Assembly: GCF_020463795.1 (NCBI RefSeq)
Contig: NZ_CP080025.1
Span: 3,159,501-3,223,500 of the forward strand
DNA: 64,000 nt
Direction: 5' to 3'
DNA from: Echinicola marina
GTDB taxonomy: Bacteria > Bacteroidota > Bacteroidia > Cytophagales > Cyclobacteriaceae
Every line of letters starts with the position of its first letter. Positions within the stretch are counted from its first letter, which is position 1. Shown here in pieces: positions 45,258-55,059 of the stretch. Under the pieces are notes generated by a model. It did no database searches, was not told the DNA's origin, and saw only the letters and a program-made list of their open reading frames with translations. Both the position numbers and the translations under genes were made by a program.

Positions 45258-48200
45258 ATGAGCAACTTTACTCCAAAGTATTTGTTGGCTGTGGTGTTGC
45301 TGTTTTATGCAGCGACAGCATATGCGCAAAACATTATTGTTTCAGGAACAGTGACTGATTCGGAATCAGGAATGACCATTCCTGGTGTCAATGTAGTCGA
45401 ACTATCCACTAAAAATACGGATGAGGTAAATGGTACTGCCACCGATATCGATGGTAAGTTTGAAATTTCAGTTCCTGCCAATGCCACTCTAAGTTTTAGT
45501 TATCTTGGATATGCTACCCAGAATATTCCTGTAGATGGAAGGACAAGCCTTGATTTGAAATTGAGTGCAGATCTTTCCAATCTTCAGGAAGTTGTGGTCA
45601 TCGGATATGGGCAAGTCAATAAAAAAGATTTAACAGGATCTGTCAGCAAGGTAGAAGGGGCACAGTTGGAGAATTTACCTGCCGCTAGGGTAGATCAAAC
45701 CCTTCAGGGGCGAGCAGCCGGTGTCCAAGTTTCACAGATCAGTGGAGAGCCAGGCGCTGCTCCGACCATTCGGATTCGGGGCGGGAATTCCATCCAGGGA
45801 AATAATGAACCCTTATGGGTGATTGATGGGATTATCGTAGGTACTGATTTCAACCTGAGTAATATCAATACCAATGATATTCAGTCCATTGATATACTCA
45901 AAGATGCTGTGGCAGTATCCATTTATGGTACCAGGGGGGCTAATGGTGTGATATTGGTAACCACCAAAAGCGGAGCTGGAGCGGGAACCAAGGTTTCTTT
46001 TAATGCTTATTACGGGGTACAGTCCATGGTGACCAAGGTTGATTTTTTGGATGGTCCGCAGCATGCCGCCTATGCCAATGAGGATGCTGAGTTCAGGCAA
46101 TCTGCTTTACCATTTTTGGATCTGGACAATGTACCTAATGTTGATTGGATAGACCAGGTCAGTCAGAATGGGGCCGTTAAAAATATAGATGTATCTGTAG
46201 CTGGAACTTCAGAAAACAGAAAAGTGAATTATTATGTGTCTGCAAACTATTTTGACCAAGAAGGCCTGATAAGGGAAACCGGGATTAAGAAATATATTTT
46301 CAGGGCCAATATGGACAATCAATTGTCTGATTTGGTAAAAGTAGGCTTTCGGGTCAATGTGTCAAGGCTGAAAAATGAAAACAGCAAAATTAGCTTTTCC
46401 AACCTGTATCTTTCTACCACGCCGACCAGGGCCATTTATGATGATGAAGGCAATTTTACCGCACTGGACCCTATTACTGATGGGGTGACCAGGAATTTTG
46501 AAGCGGATTTGCAGATGCGCCAAAACCATGATTTGGTAACCAATATCCTAGGGAATATTTATATTGAACTGGAGCCTTTGAAAAACCTTACTTTCAAAAC
46601 TACCTTCAGTCCTGAAATCAATAACTTCAAGCAGAATATATTTAATCCAGGAGCCCTGCCCAATAACCTGATTCTACAAAATGGAGGAGATGCAGCAGTA
46701 AGCACTTCTTTGAGGATGGGATATATTAATGAGAACACGTTAAATTATATCAAAGAATATTCAAGCGGGAATAGGCTGACAGTCTTGGCAGGTTTTACCT
46801 TGCAGAAAACGGAATTTGAATCCAGTGTGGCCAGGGCATTCAGATTATCCAATGATGTCACCGGGTTCAATAATTTGGGTTTCGGTTCGGACCCTACAAG
46901 GAATGAAGTGGGGTCCAATTATGACGCTTTTCAATTGGTTTCCTGGTTGGCAAGGGTGAACTATTCCATAAAGGACAAATACTTGTTTACTGTAGTGGGG
47001 AGAGTGGATGGTTCTTCTAGGTTTGCTCCTGAAAATAAATATGCGTTTTTCCCTTCAGGGGCATTTGCCTGGAGAATAGGCGATGAAGAGTTTATCAAAA
47101 ACTTGGGCATTTTCAGTGATCTTAAATTCAGGACGAGTTATGGTCTGTCCGGAAGTCAGGCGATTCCTTCCTACAGGACATTGGCCATATTAAATGCCGC
47201 GAATACGACCTTTAACGGAATAGAAAAGCCCGGAGTGGTACTAGGGAGACCTGAAAACCCAGAGTTAAAATGGGAGACCACCCGTCAGCTTGATATTGGC
47301 TTGGAAATGGGGTTCATGGACGGACGATTGAATTTTGAAATTGATTTTTACCAGAAAAACACCAGGGACCTACTGCTGAATGCACAGCTACCTCGACAGA
47401 CAGGTTTTGTGAGCAAATTGCAGAATATAGGAAAGGTACAAAACCGTGGTGTGGAATTTTTGGTCAATAGCGTCAATATCAGCAAACCAAATTTCAAATG
47501 GTCCACCAATTTGACTGTTTCCCACAATAATAATAAGGTAGTGGATTTGGGAGGGGTAGATTTTATTAACCTTGCCACACCAGCCCAACAAGGAGGGACT
47601 GGTGCAAGATTGATTGTAGGCGAAACCACTCCTGTATTTACCGGTGTGCGCTATCTGGGAACTTGGAAATCACAGGAGGAAATTGATGAGGCAGGAATTG
47701 GGGGAGACCATGATGTGGGAGGGCCCAGATTTGAGGATACCAACGGAGACAAACAAATTACCGAAGATGACTTTATCGTATTGGGAAGTCCACAACCAGA
47801 TTTTTACTTTGGTATTGGCAATACCTTTTCCATCGGGAATTTTGACTTGGACTTCTTTTTCCAAGGAACCTATGGCAATGAAGTGTTTAACAGTTTGACA
47901 CAAACCGCCCTGTTTGGTCGACCAGAAACGACCAAATATGCTGAAACATTGGATCGATGGACGCCTGAGAATCCTACCTCTGATATCCCAAGGGCAGGTT
48001 CGGTGGCAGCATTGTCCGAGGTTTACAACAATTCGGCCATGATAGAAGATGGTTCTCATATCAGGTTAAAGAGCCTAAGGGTGGCTTATAATTTCCCTAT
48101 GGAAACAAGTAAGTTGGGAGGGCTTACTGTGTACATTACAGGAAATAACCTGTTTGTACTATCGGATTTTAGACTGAAAGATCCCGAAACCAGTCAATAT

Positions 48201-48293
48201 GGAAGGAACAGCGATAACCTTTCCATGGGATTCTCACAGGGGCAATATCCCACTTCCAGGACAGTAGCCATTGGAGCTAAGATTGACTTTTAG
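45258..48293 (+). CDS. SusC/RagA-family TonB-linked outer-membrane transporter
   Basis: 1011 residues. Signal peptide (YLLAVVLLFYAATAYAQ), carboxypeptidase-regulatory-like domain (IIVSGTVTDSESGMTIPGVN), TonB-box/plug (LQEVVVIGYGQVNKKDLTGS), SusC motif (GAAPTIRIRGGNSIQGNNEP, LWVIDG), and a barrel ending in VAIGAKIDF. There is no STN domain, so it is not coupled to an ECF sigma factor. The SusD partner starts 91 bases later. The downstream MFS carrier, mannose-6-phosphate isomerase and ROK kinase suggest a mannose-yielding substrate, by inference. Confidence 0.92.
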   Translation: MSNFTPKYLLAVVLLFYAATAYAQNIIVSGTVTDSESGMTIPGVNVVELSTKNTDEVNGTATDIDGKFEISVPANATLSFSYLGYATQNIPVDGRTSLDLKLSADLSNLQEVVVIGYGQVNKKDLTGSVSKVEGAQLENLPAARVDQTLQGRAAGVQVSQISGEPGAAPTIRIRGGNSIQGNNEPLWVIDGIIVGTDFNLSNINTNDIQSIDILKDAVAVSIYGTRGANGVILVTTKSGAGAGTKVSFNAYYGVQSMVTKVDFLDGPQHAAYANEDAEFRQSALPFLDLDNVPNVDWIDQVSQNGAVKNIDVSVAGTSENRKVNYYVSANYFDQEGLIRETGIKKYIFRANMDNQLSDLVKVGFRVNVSRLKNENSKISFSNLYLSTTPTRAIYDDEGNFTALDPITDGVTRNFEADLQMRQNHDLVTNILGNIYIELEPLKNLTFKTTFSPEINNFKQNIFNPGALPNNLILQNGGDAAVSTSLRMGYINENTLNYIKEYSSGNRLTVLAGFTLQKTEFESSVARAFRLSNDVTGFNNLGFGSDPTRNEVGSNYDAFQLVSWLARVNYSIKDKYLFTVVGRVDGSSRFAPENKYAFFPSGAFAWRIGDEEFIKNLGIFSDLKFRTSYGLSGSQAIPSYRTLAILNAANTTFNGIEKPGVVLGRPENPELKWETTRQLDIGLEMGFMDGRLNFEIDFYQKNTRDLLLNAQLPRQTGFVSKLQNIGKVQNRGVEFLVNSVNISKPNFKWSTNLTVSHNNNKVVDLGGVDFINLATPAQQGGTGARLIVGETTPVFTGVRYLGTWKSQEEIDEAGIGGDHDVGGPRFEDTNGDKQITEDDFIVLGSPQPDFYFGIGNTFSIGNFDLDFFFQGTYGNEVFNSLTQTALFGRPETTKYAETLDRWTPENPTSDIPRAGSVAALSEVYNNSAMIEDGSHIRLKSLRVAYNFPMETSKLGGLTVYITGNNLFVLSDFRLKDPETSQYGRNSDNLSMGFSQGQYPTSRTVAIGAKIDF

Positions 48294-48384
48294 TGTTCAG
48301 TATAGCAGAAATGATCATTACAGATTGTATTAATCAATTGAAGTTCCTCTTTATGGGAACAATGGACCAAAAAAGACCTAAAAA

Positions 48385-49911
48385 ATGAAATATATAATTA
48401 AAAACGGAATATTGCCCATCATGGCTGTGATCATGCTATTGGGTTGCGACAGCTTTTTGGAGGAAAAGCCAAAGGACATTGTATCTCCTACAAATTTCTT
48501 CAATACGCCAGCAGAATTTGAGCTGGCGATAGTGGGATTATATAATTTATACAAGGACAATTCTTTACATGGGAAAGTGGGCTTGGACAGGTATTATGAA
48601 AATGGTGCTGATGTCATTGGCCCTAACCGGGTATTTGACCAAGTGGAACCCACACAAAATTATACTTTGAGTGAAAGTAATATCAGTGCCATTTCTCAGG
48701 GAGGAGGCGCGCCATTGACATGGCAAAACCTATATGCTATCATATTGAATTCCAATACCATTTTGGAACAATTGGAAATCAATGATGCCTTGAATGAGGA
48801 TGAACGGGATTACTTTAGGGGGCAGACTTTGTTTTTGAGATCTTACGCCTACTACCATCTAACCAACCTCTGGGGAGATGTACCCTATTATAGAGATAAT
48901 TTGCCCATTTCTGAAATTCAGGCATTGCCGAGAACAGAAGTGGAGCAAATCAGGAATGATATCATCGTGGATCTACAGGCCGCCCAGGATTTATTGCCGG
49001 ACAGTTATACAGGGGATGATCTAGGTAAGGCCAGTAAATGGACAGCAGCGACTGTCATGGTAAAGCTATATTTGATACAAAAGAACTGGCAGGCAGCAAA
49101 AAACAAAGCAGAGGAAATTATCAATAGCTCTCCGCATCAATTGCTAGATGATTATGCCGCTGTTTTTGATCAATTTAACGAGTATAATTCTGAAAATATA
49201 TGGGAGATAGATTTTGTAAAGGATGTGCGATCCACAGACTGGGTGGATCATTTTACTCCTAGGATTAGGGACGAACCAAAGGACCCTACCCAAAGGAGTG
49301 CCCTGAGTGCTGCATTGGCAGAAAGAAACGAGGGGTTTACAGGATATGGTCTAGCTATTCCCTTGCCAGGGTATGTAAATGATTTTCCTCAAAATGACCT
49401 TAGGAGGGCTTCCAATATTACGACCAATTATCTGGGATTTGAAATGAACTTTCCTTATATGCCAAAAATGTGGAACCTGGATCAGATAAACTCCCCAAGG
49501 GGAAACCATGGGGATAATAAGATTATTTTCAGATTGGCTGATGTCTATTTAATGGCGGCAGAAGCCGAAAACGAATTAAATGGACCTACTGCTACTGCTT
49601 ATCAATATGTCAACCGGGTTAGGGAAAGGGCTTATGAACCAGATATGCCCTTGTCTGGCTTGACACAAGAGGCTTTTCGACAGGCTATATATGATGAAAG
49701 GAGATGGGAGCTTGGAGGAGAGGGACATCGTAGGCTTGACCTTATACGCTGGGGGATTTTAGAAGAAGTGGTCAAGAGTACCGAGTACAGGGTTTGGAAC
49801 CCAGCAGCTAATATCCAGCCTTATCATGTGCTATTGCCTATCCCTACGGAAGAGTTTGTTTTGAATCCGGCATTGTTGGAATCTGACCCAAGTAATAATG
49901 GGTATAGGTAA
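48385..49911 (+). CDS. SusD-family surface lipoprotein
   Basis: 508 residues; lipobox MLLGC gives Cys21. The helical N-terminal part includes YFRGQTLFLRSYAYYHLTNL and WGDVPYY. The C-terminal block has RLADVYLMAAEAENELNG and IYDERRWELGGEGHRRLDLI, RWG, then LLPIPTEEFVLNP. These are standard RagB/SusD features. Partner of the preceding SusC. A 10-bp hairpin follows at 49940. Confidence 0.92.
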   Translation: MKYIIKNGILPIMAVIMLLGCDSFLEEKPKDIVSPTNFFNTPAEFELAIVGLYNLYKDNSLHGKVGLDRYYENGADVIGPNRVFDQVEPTQNYTLSESNISAISQGGGAPLTWQNLYAIILNSNTILEQLEINDALNEDERDYFRGQTLFLRSYAYYHLTNLWGDVPYYRDNLPISEIQALPRTEVEQIRNDIIVDLQAAQDLLPDSYTGDDLGKASKWTAATVMVKLYLIQKNWQAAKNKAEEIINSSPHQLLDDYAAVFDQFNEYNSENIWEIDFVKDVRSTDWVDHFTPRIRDEPKDPTQRSALSAALAERNEGFTGYGLAIPLPGYVNDFPQNDLRRASNITTNYLGFEMNFPYMPKMWNLDQINSPRGNHGDNKIIFRLADVYLMAAEAENELNGPTATAYQYVNRVRERAYEPDMPLSGLTQEAFRQAIYDERRWELGGEGHRRLDLIRWGILEEVVKSTEYRVWNPAANIQPYHVLLPIPTEEFVLNPALLESDPSNNGYR

Positions 49912-49939
49912 TTTACAATAAGCAAAAAAGTAATGATGG

Positions 49940-49976
49940 GTGAGGCTGATACTAGATGAGTCAGCCTCACTTTAAT
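49940..49976 (+). terminator. Terminator after the third susC/D pair
   Basis: GTGAGGCTGA (49940-49949) pairs perfectly with TCAGCCTCAC (49961-49970), with an 11-base loop; a weak TTTAATT follows. Confidence 0.7.
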
Positions 49977-50536
49977 TGAAAGCAAGGTACTAAGGGAGAT
50001 TTTAGATGTCATGCTGTTTGGTGCCAAGTGAACTGTTTTTGGAAGTCCATTGAGTTGATCGAGTAGAAACAAGATGGACTATAATGACCAAATGTTTTTC
50101 AAGGTTTTGGTCAGCTAAGGTTGAATGAGGAAGGGAATTATCCAATTAAAGTCAAATGTTAATGAACTTGATTTTGGCCCTAATATGAAAAAATGGGCGA
50201 GCGTATTTATACCAGTAATCCTGTATAGAAGAAATGGTCTCTGTCAAGGGTAGATAACCTGTGATAAACAGATATGCTGCACAGGGTATATAATCGTACT
50301 GGGGAATTATTAATTAGTAAAGAACAAGCAGAATTTTGAATTTTGTCAGTGGTGCCTTTTTTGAAAATTAAGCGGTAATGTTTTGTATATATGTTATAAT
50401 GTTCATACATTTAAACATTATTTAAATGAAAGGATTTTGAAAATGCATATTGCTTAAGTGATTAAGCTTTTCAGTTTGTGAAATCTATTTTGTTGACGAA
50501 TTTTCAATGGTTACAAAGCGTAAAAGTTAAGCGTAT
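49977..50536. other. Long intergenic region before the MFS gene
   Basis: 560 bases with no gene that could be supported. The only structure noticed is TGACCAAA (50085-50092) pairing with TTTGGTCA (50106-50113), without a T-run. The last 100 bases are very AT-rich and are the likely promoter region of the transporter. Confidence 0.45.
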
Positions 50537-51706
50537 ATGGCAAAATCTAAAGTTGCTTTAAAATTAGTGGCCCCGGTTTTATTCTCATTTTATGTCATGA
50601 GTTTCAGTGATCTGGTGGGTATAGGAGTTGACCGGGTAAAGTCGGAGTTTGACTTGAGCAATACACTGGCACAAATGATTCCTTTTGCTGTGTTTTTATG
50701 GTTTTTCGTGTTGTCCGTACCTGTTGGAATTATGCAGGATAGGATAGGGAAAAGAAAAATGCTGAATATCGGCATGTTGGTTACAGCATTGGGCCTTTTG
50801 TTCCCTTTTTTATTTTACACCTATGAAATGGTATTATTAGGCTTTGCCTTTTTAGGGATTGGAAATACCATTGTGCAGGTCTCAGCCAATCCATTATTGG
50901 TGGATGTTGTGCCTACTAATAGACAATCAAGTTTTCTGAGCTTTTCACAATTTGTCAAGTCCATAGGCTCTATGGTGGCTGCACCCTTAGCGGGATGGTT
51001 TGCAAGCCAATATGGTGATTGGAAACTAGCCTTTCTTGTGTTTGCTGCCATATCCATTATCACGGTGGTTTGGTTATCGCTTACCCCTATTGAAGAAAGT
51101 AGAAATACTGAAAAGCGGGCGACATTTCTGTCATCATTCAAATTATTGGGTAATGGTTATGTGGCTGCTATGGTAGCATGTATTTTCTTGATCGTAGGAA
51201 TTGATGTTGGCTTGAACGCCATCTCAGGGCAGTTTTTGATGAGTAGGTTTGAGACAGAGCAAACCATCGCTGAGTCGGCAAGAAGTCTGTATTTTTTTGG
51301 GAAAATGCTGGGTACTTTTGGAGGGGCCTTGATATTGACCAAGCTTTCTTCCAATAGGTTTTTCCTTTATAGTGCTTTGGCAGGCCTAGTAGGCACCGTG
51401 GCGCTAATTCTTACTCCTGGAGAGGGTTTTGCCATGGTGACGATATTCCTTACAGGTTTGGGAATAGCCAATATCTTTCCGCTGGTATTTTCATTAACAG
51501 TGGAGAAGTATCCTGACCGTTCCAACGAAATTTCTGGTTTGATGATCATGGCCGTGGTAGGAGGGGCTGCCATACCACCCATAATGGGTTGGGTAGCTGA
51601 TATGATCAATGTGACGGCCAGTATAGGTGTATTGATAGCGGCTGTAGGAGGAATTTTGATCGTATCCCTCATCAATGGAAAGAAAAATATAAATAATCGC
51701 GTGTGA
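50537..51706 (+). CDS. MFS sugar transporter (FHS-like)
   Basis: Inner-membrane carrier of 389 residues with about 12 spans. PVGIMQDRIGKRKMLNIGML is the loop between spans 2 and 3 of the major facilitator superfamily (RxGRR-like). LLGFAFLGIGNTIVQVSANP with LLVDVVP resembles the fucose/glucose-galactose permease branch. Downstream are a mannose-6-phosphate isomerase and a ROK kinase, so it most likely imports a released hexose such as mannose from the periplasm. Specificity is inferred from neighbours. Confidence 0.87.
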   Translation: MAKSKVALKLVAPVLFSFYVMSFSDLVGIGVDRVKSEFDLSNTLAQMIPFAVFLWFFVLSVPVGIMQDRIGKRKMLNIGMLVTALGLLFPFLFYTYEMVLLGFAFLGIGNTIVQVSANPLLVDVVPTNRQSSFLSFSQFVKSIGSMVAAPLAGWFASQYGDWKLAFLVFAAISIITVVWLSLTPIEESRNTEKRATFLSSFKLLGNGYVAAMVACIFLIVGIDVGLNAISGQFLMSRFETEQTIAESARSLYFFGKMLGTFGGALILTKLSSNRFFLYSALAGLVGTVALILTPGEGFAMVTIFLTGLGIANIFPLVFSLTVEKYPDRSNEISGLMIMAVVGGAAIPPIMGWVADMINVTASIGVLIAAVGGILIVSLINGKKNINNRV

Positions 51707-51785
51707 ATTCGCTGTTGAGAAGAACAGATGGCCAATTCAAAAAAATAAGGAATAGTGATATGAAATCTTTAATGTGGTCAATAAC

Positions 51786-51805
51786 AGCCTTTTTTCTTAA
51801 AGGCT
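51786..51805. other. Small hairpin between the MFS and isomerase genes
   Basis: AGCCTTT (51786-51792) pairs with AAAGGCT (51799-51805). There is no T-run after it; it may be a weak pause or an mRNA-stability element. Confidence 0.3.
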
Positions 51806-51929
51806 AAAAGAATCAATGAATTGGGAATAGGCAATGCAAACCAAAGCTCCTCTGAATTTGCTTTAGCTCATAATGCTTAAGAAAGTTGAATAGGAAAAAT
51901 AATTAGTGGATAAAAGAGATAGGATAAAA

Positions 51930-53666
51930 ATGAGTATGGAATCAAATTATGATAAATTTCCTGCAGTCAAAGTTGATGGAAGTGTTGTCACCGGCTGGGA
52001 AAATATTTTTAGCTTGTTACAAAGCCAGACTGATGATAAAGTCATAGCCATAGAGTGCTACCAAGGTGTAAACGAGGAAGAAATCAAGTCAAACCTTCGA
52101 GACTTAGGCAGTTTCATAGATACAAAATTGCTACTAAAGGAAGAGTCCGAAATTATCAAGCTTACCCAAGAAGATGTAACTGATGATGCCATTTTTGGTT
52201 TTATCACTAAGTTAAAGCTAGAGGCATTTTTTGATCATGAAAAACTTCAGAACAAACAAAAAGAGCTTGAAAACAAGCCCAAAGAATTAACCATTGTGTG
52301 TGGACCGGGAGCTTTTCTATGTGCGCCAAATGCAGATGTAAAGATCTATGCAGATATGGCCAGATGGGAAATCCAACAAAGAATGAGAAGACATGAGGTG
52401 CATGGTTTGGGGATGAATAATGCTCATGAAGCGGTTAACTTTCAGTATAAGCGGGCGTTTTTCGTTGATTGGCGTGTATGTGATAAGTTCAAAAAAGAAT
52501 GGTTCCACAAATGTGATTATTTGTTGGATACCAATACATCCGGTTTTCCTAAATTGGTGGATATGGCGACTGTTCAAGAGGGCTTGACGAAAGCAGTTGG
52601 CCAGCCAATTAGGGTGGTGCCGTTTTTTGACCCGGGACCTTGGGGCGGTCATTGGATGGAAGAAGTTTGTGACTTGGATACGGAAGGAAAGCCGAACCAT
52701 GCTTGGTGCTTTGACTGTGTGCCAGAAGAAAATAGTTTGTTGTTAAATATTGGGGGCGAGATCGTAGAAATCCCATCGATTGATCTGGTCTTTTTTAGAA
52801 GTAGACAATTACTGGGAGAGGAAGTAGAGGCGCGATTTGGGCAGGAATTTCCGATTCGTTTTGATTTTCTCGATACCATGGGTGGAGGGAACTTAAGCCT
52901 TCAAGTACATCCGGATACTACTTATATCCAGCAAAATTTTGGGATGAATTACACCCAGGATGAAAGTTATTATATGTTGGATGCGAAAGAAGGAGCTTGT
53001 GTTTATCTAGGAATGAAGAGAGGTATCGATTCGGGCAGTATGATAGATGATTTAAAGAAAGCACAGGAGGGAAATGTAGCATTTGATGCAGAAAAATATG
53101 TGAATACCTTTCCTGCCAAGAAGCATGACCATTTCTTGATTCCGGGTGGTACTGTCCATTGTTCCGGTAAGGATTCCATGGTACTCGAAATCAGCGCAAC
53201 GCCTTTCATCTTCACTTTTAAAATGTGGGATTGGGGTCGATTGGGCTTAGATGGAAAACCTCGTCCAATCAATATTGAACATGCGAGTAAGGTCATTGAC
53301 TGGGACAGAGATACTGTATATGCTGAGAATGAGTTAATCAATCAGGTGGCGAAAATAGCTGAAGGGGATGGATGGTTTGAAGAAAGAACTGGACTGCATA
53401 AAAGGCAGTTTATAGAAACCAGGAGACATTGGTTTTCCAAAGCTGTAATTCATGATACCCAAGGAGCGGTGAATGTATTGAATTTGGTAGAAGGTGATGA
53501 GGCCATTATCGAAAGTCCTAATAATCTCTTTGAACCTTATGTGGTGCATTATGCAGAGACATTTATCGTCCCTGCTGCAGTAGGAGAGTATTCCATAAGG
53601 CCTTATGGCAAGAGTGAAGGAAAGACCCTTGCTACCATCAAGGCTTTTGTCAGGACCAAGGCATAA
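51930..53666 (+). CDS. Class I mannose-6-phosphate isomerase with long N-terminal extension
   Basis: Converts mannose-6-phosphate to fructose-6-phosphate in the cytoplasm. 578 residues, well above the 300-400 of most type I isomerases. The cupin core starts near residue 280. Zinc ligands are seen in GGGNLSLQVHPD (Q325, H327) and IPGGTVHCSGKDS (H410), with EIS following. The first 250 residues (TIVCGPGAFLC, MARWEIQQRMRRHEVHG, WRVCDKFKKEWFHKCDYLLD) look like a nucleoside-kinase-like domain without a usable P-loop. The frame opens at GTG 51906; ATG 51930 with AGG upstream is preferred. The ROK kinase follows after 14 bases. Confidence 0.85.
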   Translation: MSMESNYDKFPAVKVDGSVVTGWENIFSLLQSQTDDKVIAIECYQGVNEEEIKSNLRDLGSFIDTKLLLKEESEIIKLTQEDVTDDAIFGFITKLKLEAFFDHEKLQNKQKELENKPKELTIVCGPGAFLCAPNADVKIYADMARWEIQQRMRRHEVHGLGMNNAHEAVNFQYKRAFFVDWRVCDKFKKEWFHKCDYLLDTNTSGFPKLVDMATVQEGLTKAVGQPIRVVPFFDPGPWGGHWMEEVCDLDTEGKPNHAWCFDCVPEENSLLLNIGGEIVEIPSIDLVFFRSRQLLGEEVEARFGQEFPIRFDFLDTMGGGNLSLQVHPDTTYIQQNFGMNYTQDESYYMLDAKEGACVYLGMKRGIDSGSMIDDLKKAQEGNVAFDAEKYVNTFPAKKHDHFLIPGGTVHCSGKDSMVLEISATPFIFTFKMWDWGRLGLDGKPRPINIEHASKVIDWDRDTVYAENELINQVAKIAEGDGWFEERTGLHKRQFIETRRHWFSKAVIHDTQGAVNVLNLVEGDEAIIESPNNLFEPYVVHYAETFIVPAAVGEYSIRPYGKSEGKTLATIKAFVRTKA

Positions 53667-53667
53667 T

Positions 53668-53673
53668 AGGAGA
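53668..53673 (+). promoter_or_regulatory. Shine-Dalgarno site of the ROK gene
   Basis: AGGAGA, 7 bases before ATG 53681. Worth noting because most starts in this window have no such site; it supports the chosen start and strong translation after the isomerase gene. Confidence 0.6.
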
Positions 53674-53680
53674 ATAAGCT

Positions 53681-54778
53681 ATGAGCTATAGTAATGATAA
53701 AAGGACAGTAATGACCTTGGATGCAGGAGGGACTAATTTTGTATTTTCTGCTATCCAAGGAAATAAAGAAATACTGGCCCCCATAACCAAAAAGGCCTCT
53801 CCAGATGATTTGGAAAAATGTTTGACGACCATTAAGATGGGATTTCATGAGATCAGTGCTGAACTGAAGGATGCTCCTGTAGCCATCAGTTTTGCTTTTC
53901 CTGGACCTGCTGACTATCAGCATGGAATCATAGGAGACCTTCCCAATTTCCCTTGTTTCAGAGGTGGCGTAGCACTTGGACCAATGTTGGAAGCTGAGTT
54001 TGGTATTCCTGTTTTTATCAATAATGATGGAAGTCTCTTTGCGTATGGGGAAGCTTTGGCTGGATGTTTACCGGAAATTAATCAGCAACTGGAATCAGCA
54101 GGAAACCCCAAGAGGTTCAAGAATCTCTTGGGAATAACCCTAGGAACAGGTTTCGGAGGCGGAGCGGTAGTAAACAAGGAATTGCTAATCGGTGATAATG
54201 GAACTGGAGGAGACGTTTGGGTATTTAGAAATAAAAAAATCCCAGACTGTATTATTGAAGAGAGTGTGAGCATTAGGGCTGTCCAAAGGGTATATGGAGA
54301 GTATTCTGGTGACTCAAGGAAATTAAGCCCTGAGGATATTTTTTATATTGCAGAGGGGAAAATAGAAGGGGATCAGGAAGCAGCTGTTGCATCTTTCAAG
54401 GAATTGGGAGAAATGGCCGGTGATACTATCGCGCAGGCCAATACCATTTTGGATGGGATAGTAGTGATAGGGGGAGGCTTGATAGGCGCAGCCAAATATA
54501 TTCTTCCTGCAATCATCACTGAACTTAACGGCAATTTGTCGATCCTGACTGGGGAGCATTTTCCTAGATCACAGGCCAAAGCTTATGATCTGAGCAATAA
54601 GGACCAATTGGCCCAATTCTTAAATAGCAAGGCAAAGAATATTCCTATTCCTGGCACCAGTAAAAGCATTCCTTATACTGCTGAAAAACTGACTGGCATT
54701 ATGGTTTCAAAATTAGGTGCTAGCAAAGCAATCTCCTTAGGGGCATATGCTTTTGCTTTACATCAGATTGATAGTTAA
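53681..54778 (+). CDS. ROK-family sugar kinase lacking the zinc motif
   Basis: 365 residues. The ATP-binding DAGGTNFVFSA at about 14-24 and the second phosphate motif ITLGTGFGGGAVVNKELLIG are clear. The catalytic Asp is expected in INNDGSLFAYGEAL. The HxnCxCGxxGCxE zinc motif of ROK proteins is absent; GDNGTGGDVWVFRNKKIPDC occupies that region. It pairs with the upstream isomerase and transporter and is probably a hexokinase/mannokinase that makes mannose-6-phosphate. The substrate is inferred. A perfect 12-bp inverted repeat follows. Confidence 0.82.
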   Translation: MSYSNDKRTVMTLDAGGTNFVFSAIQGNKEILAPITKKASPDDLEKCLTTIKMGFHEISAELKDAPVAISFAFPGPADYQHGIIGDLPNFPCFRGGVALGPMLEAEFGIPVFINNDGSLFAYGEALAGCLPEINQQLESAGNPKRFKNLLGITLGTGFGGGAVVNKELLIGDNGTGGDVWVFRNKKIPDCIIEESVSIRAVQRVYGEYSGDSRKLSPEDIFYIAEGKIEGDQEAAVASFKELGEMAGDTIAQANTILDGIVVIGGGLIGAAKYILPAIITELNGNLSILTGEHFPRSQAKAYDLSNKDQLAQFLNSKAKNIPIPGTSKSIPYTAEKLTGIMVSKLGASKAISLGAYAFALHQIDS

Positions 54779-54818
54779 AGGAGCTTTTATCCATTGGATT
54801 AAGTTTTAAAAATTAAAT

Positions 54819-54898
54819 AAGGCTGTCTCAAAAGTCCAAATTCTCTGTTATTCTGCTCCACATAGGCAGACAGGTAGAGAAAAAAATGAGACAGCCTT
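54819..54898. repeat. 80-bp element with perfect 12-bp inverted ends
   Basis: AAGGCTGTCTCA (54819-54830) and TGAGACAGCCTT (54887-54898) are exact inverted copies. TTCTTTTTTTGC follows, so on the plus strand it can act as the terminator of the ROK gene. The sequence GGCTGTCTCAAAAGTCC resembles ends of insertion sequences in my recollection, and the 56-base interior codes for nothing. It could be a MITE-like remnant doing terminator duty. No transposase is near. Confidence 0.6.
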
Positions 54899-54984
54899 TT
54901 CTTTTTTTGCTAATGATCAATCAGGTGGTTTTCGGGACGATTTGTTGCCAACTTATTTTAGGACGAGACATTCAAAAGAAAAAA

Positions 54985-55050
54985 GCCCTCTGAATTCAGA
55001 CTAGGTTCTTTAGCACTTCCTTTGGTGAACCTATATTGATTTCAGAGGGC
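54985..55050 (-). terminator. Terminator of the GH92/sulfatase operon
   Basis: GCCCTCTGAA (54985-54994) pairs perfectly with TTCAGAGGGC (55041-55050). Read on the minus strand the stem is followed by TTTTTTCTTTTG. It lies 10 bases after the sulfatase stop. The long 46-base loop is unusual. Confidence 0.75.
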
Positions 55051-55059
55051 CGGGATTGT

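Noticed and set aside
48301-48384. Possible small gene between the third susC and susD
   Set aside because: Only 91 bases lie between the two genes, with no open frame of note.
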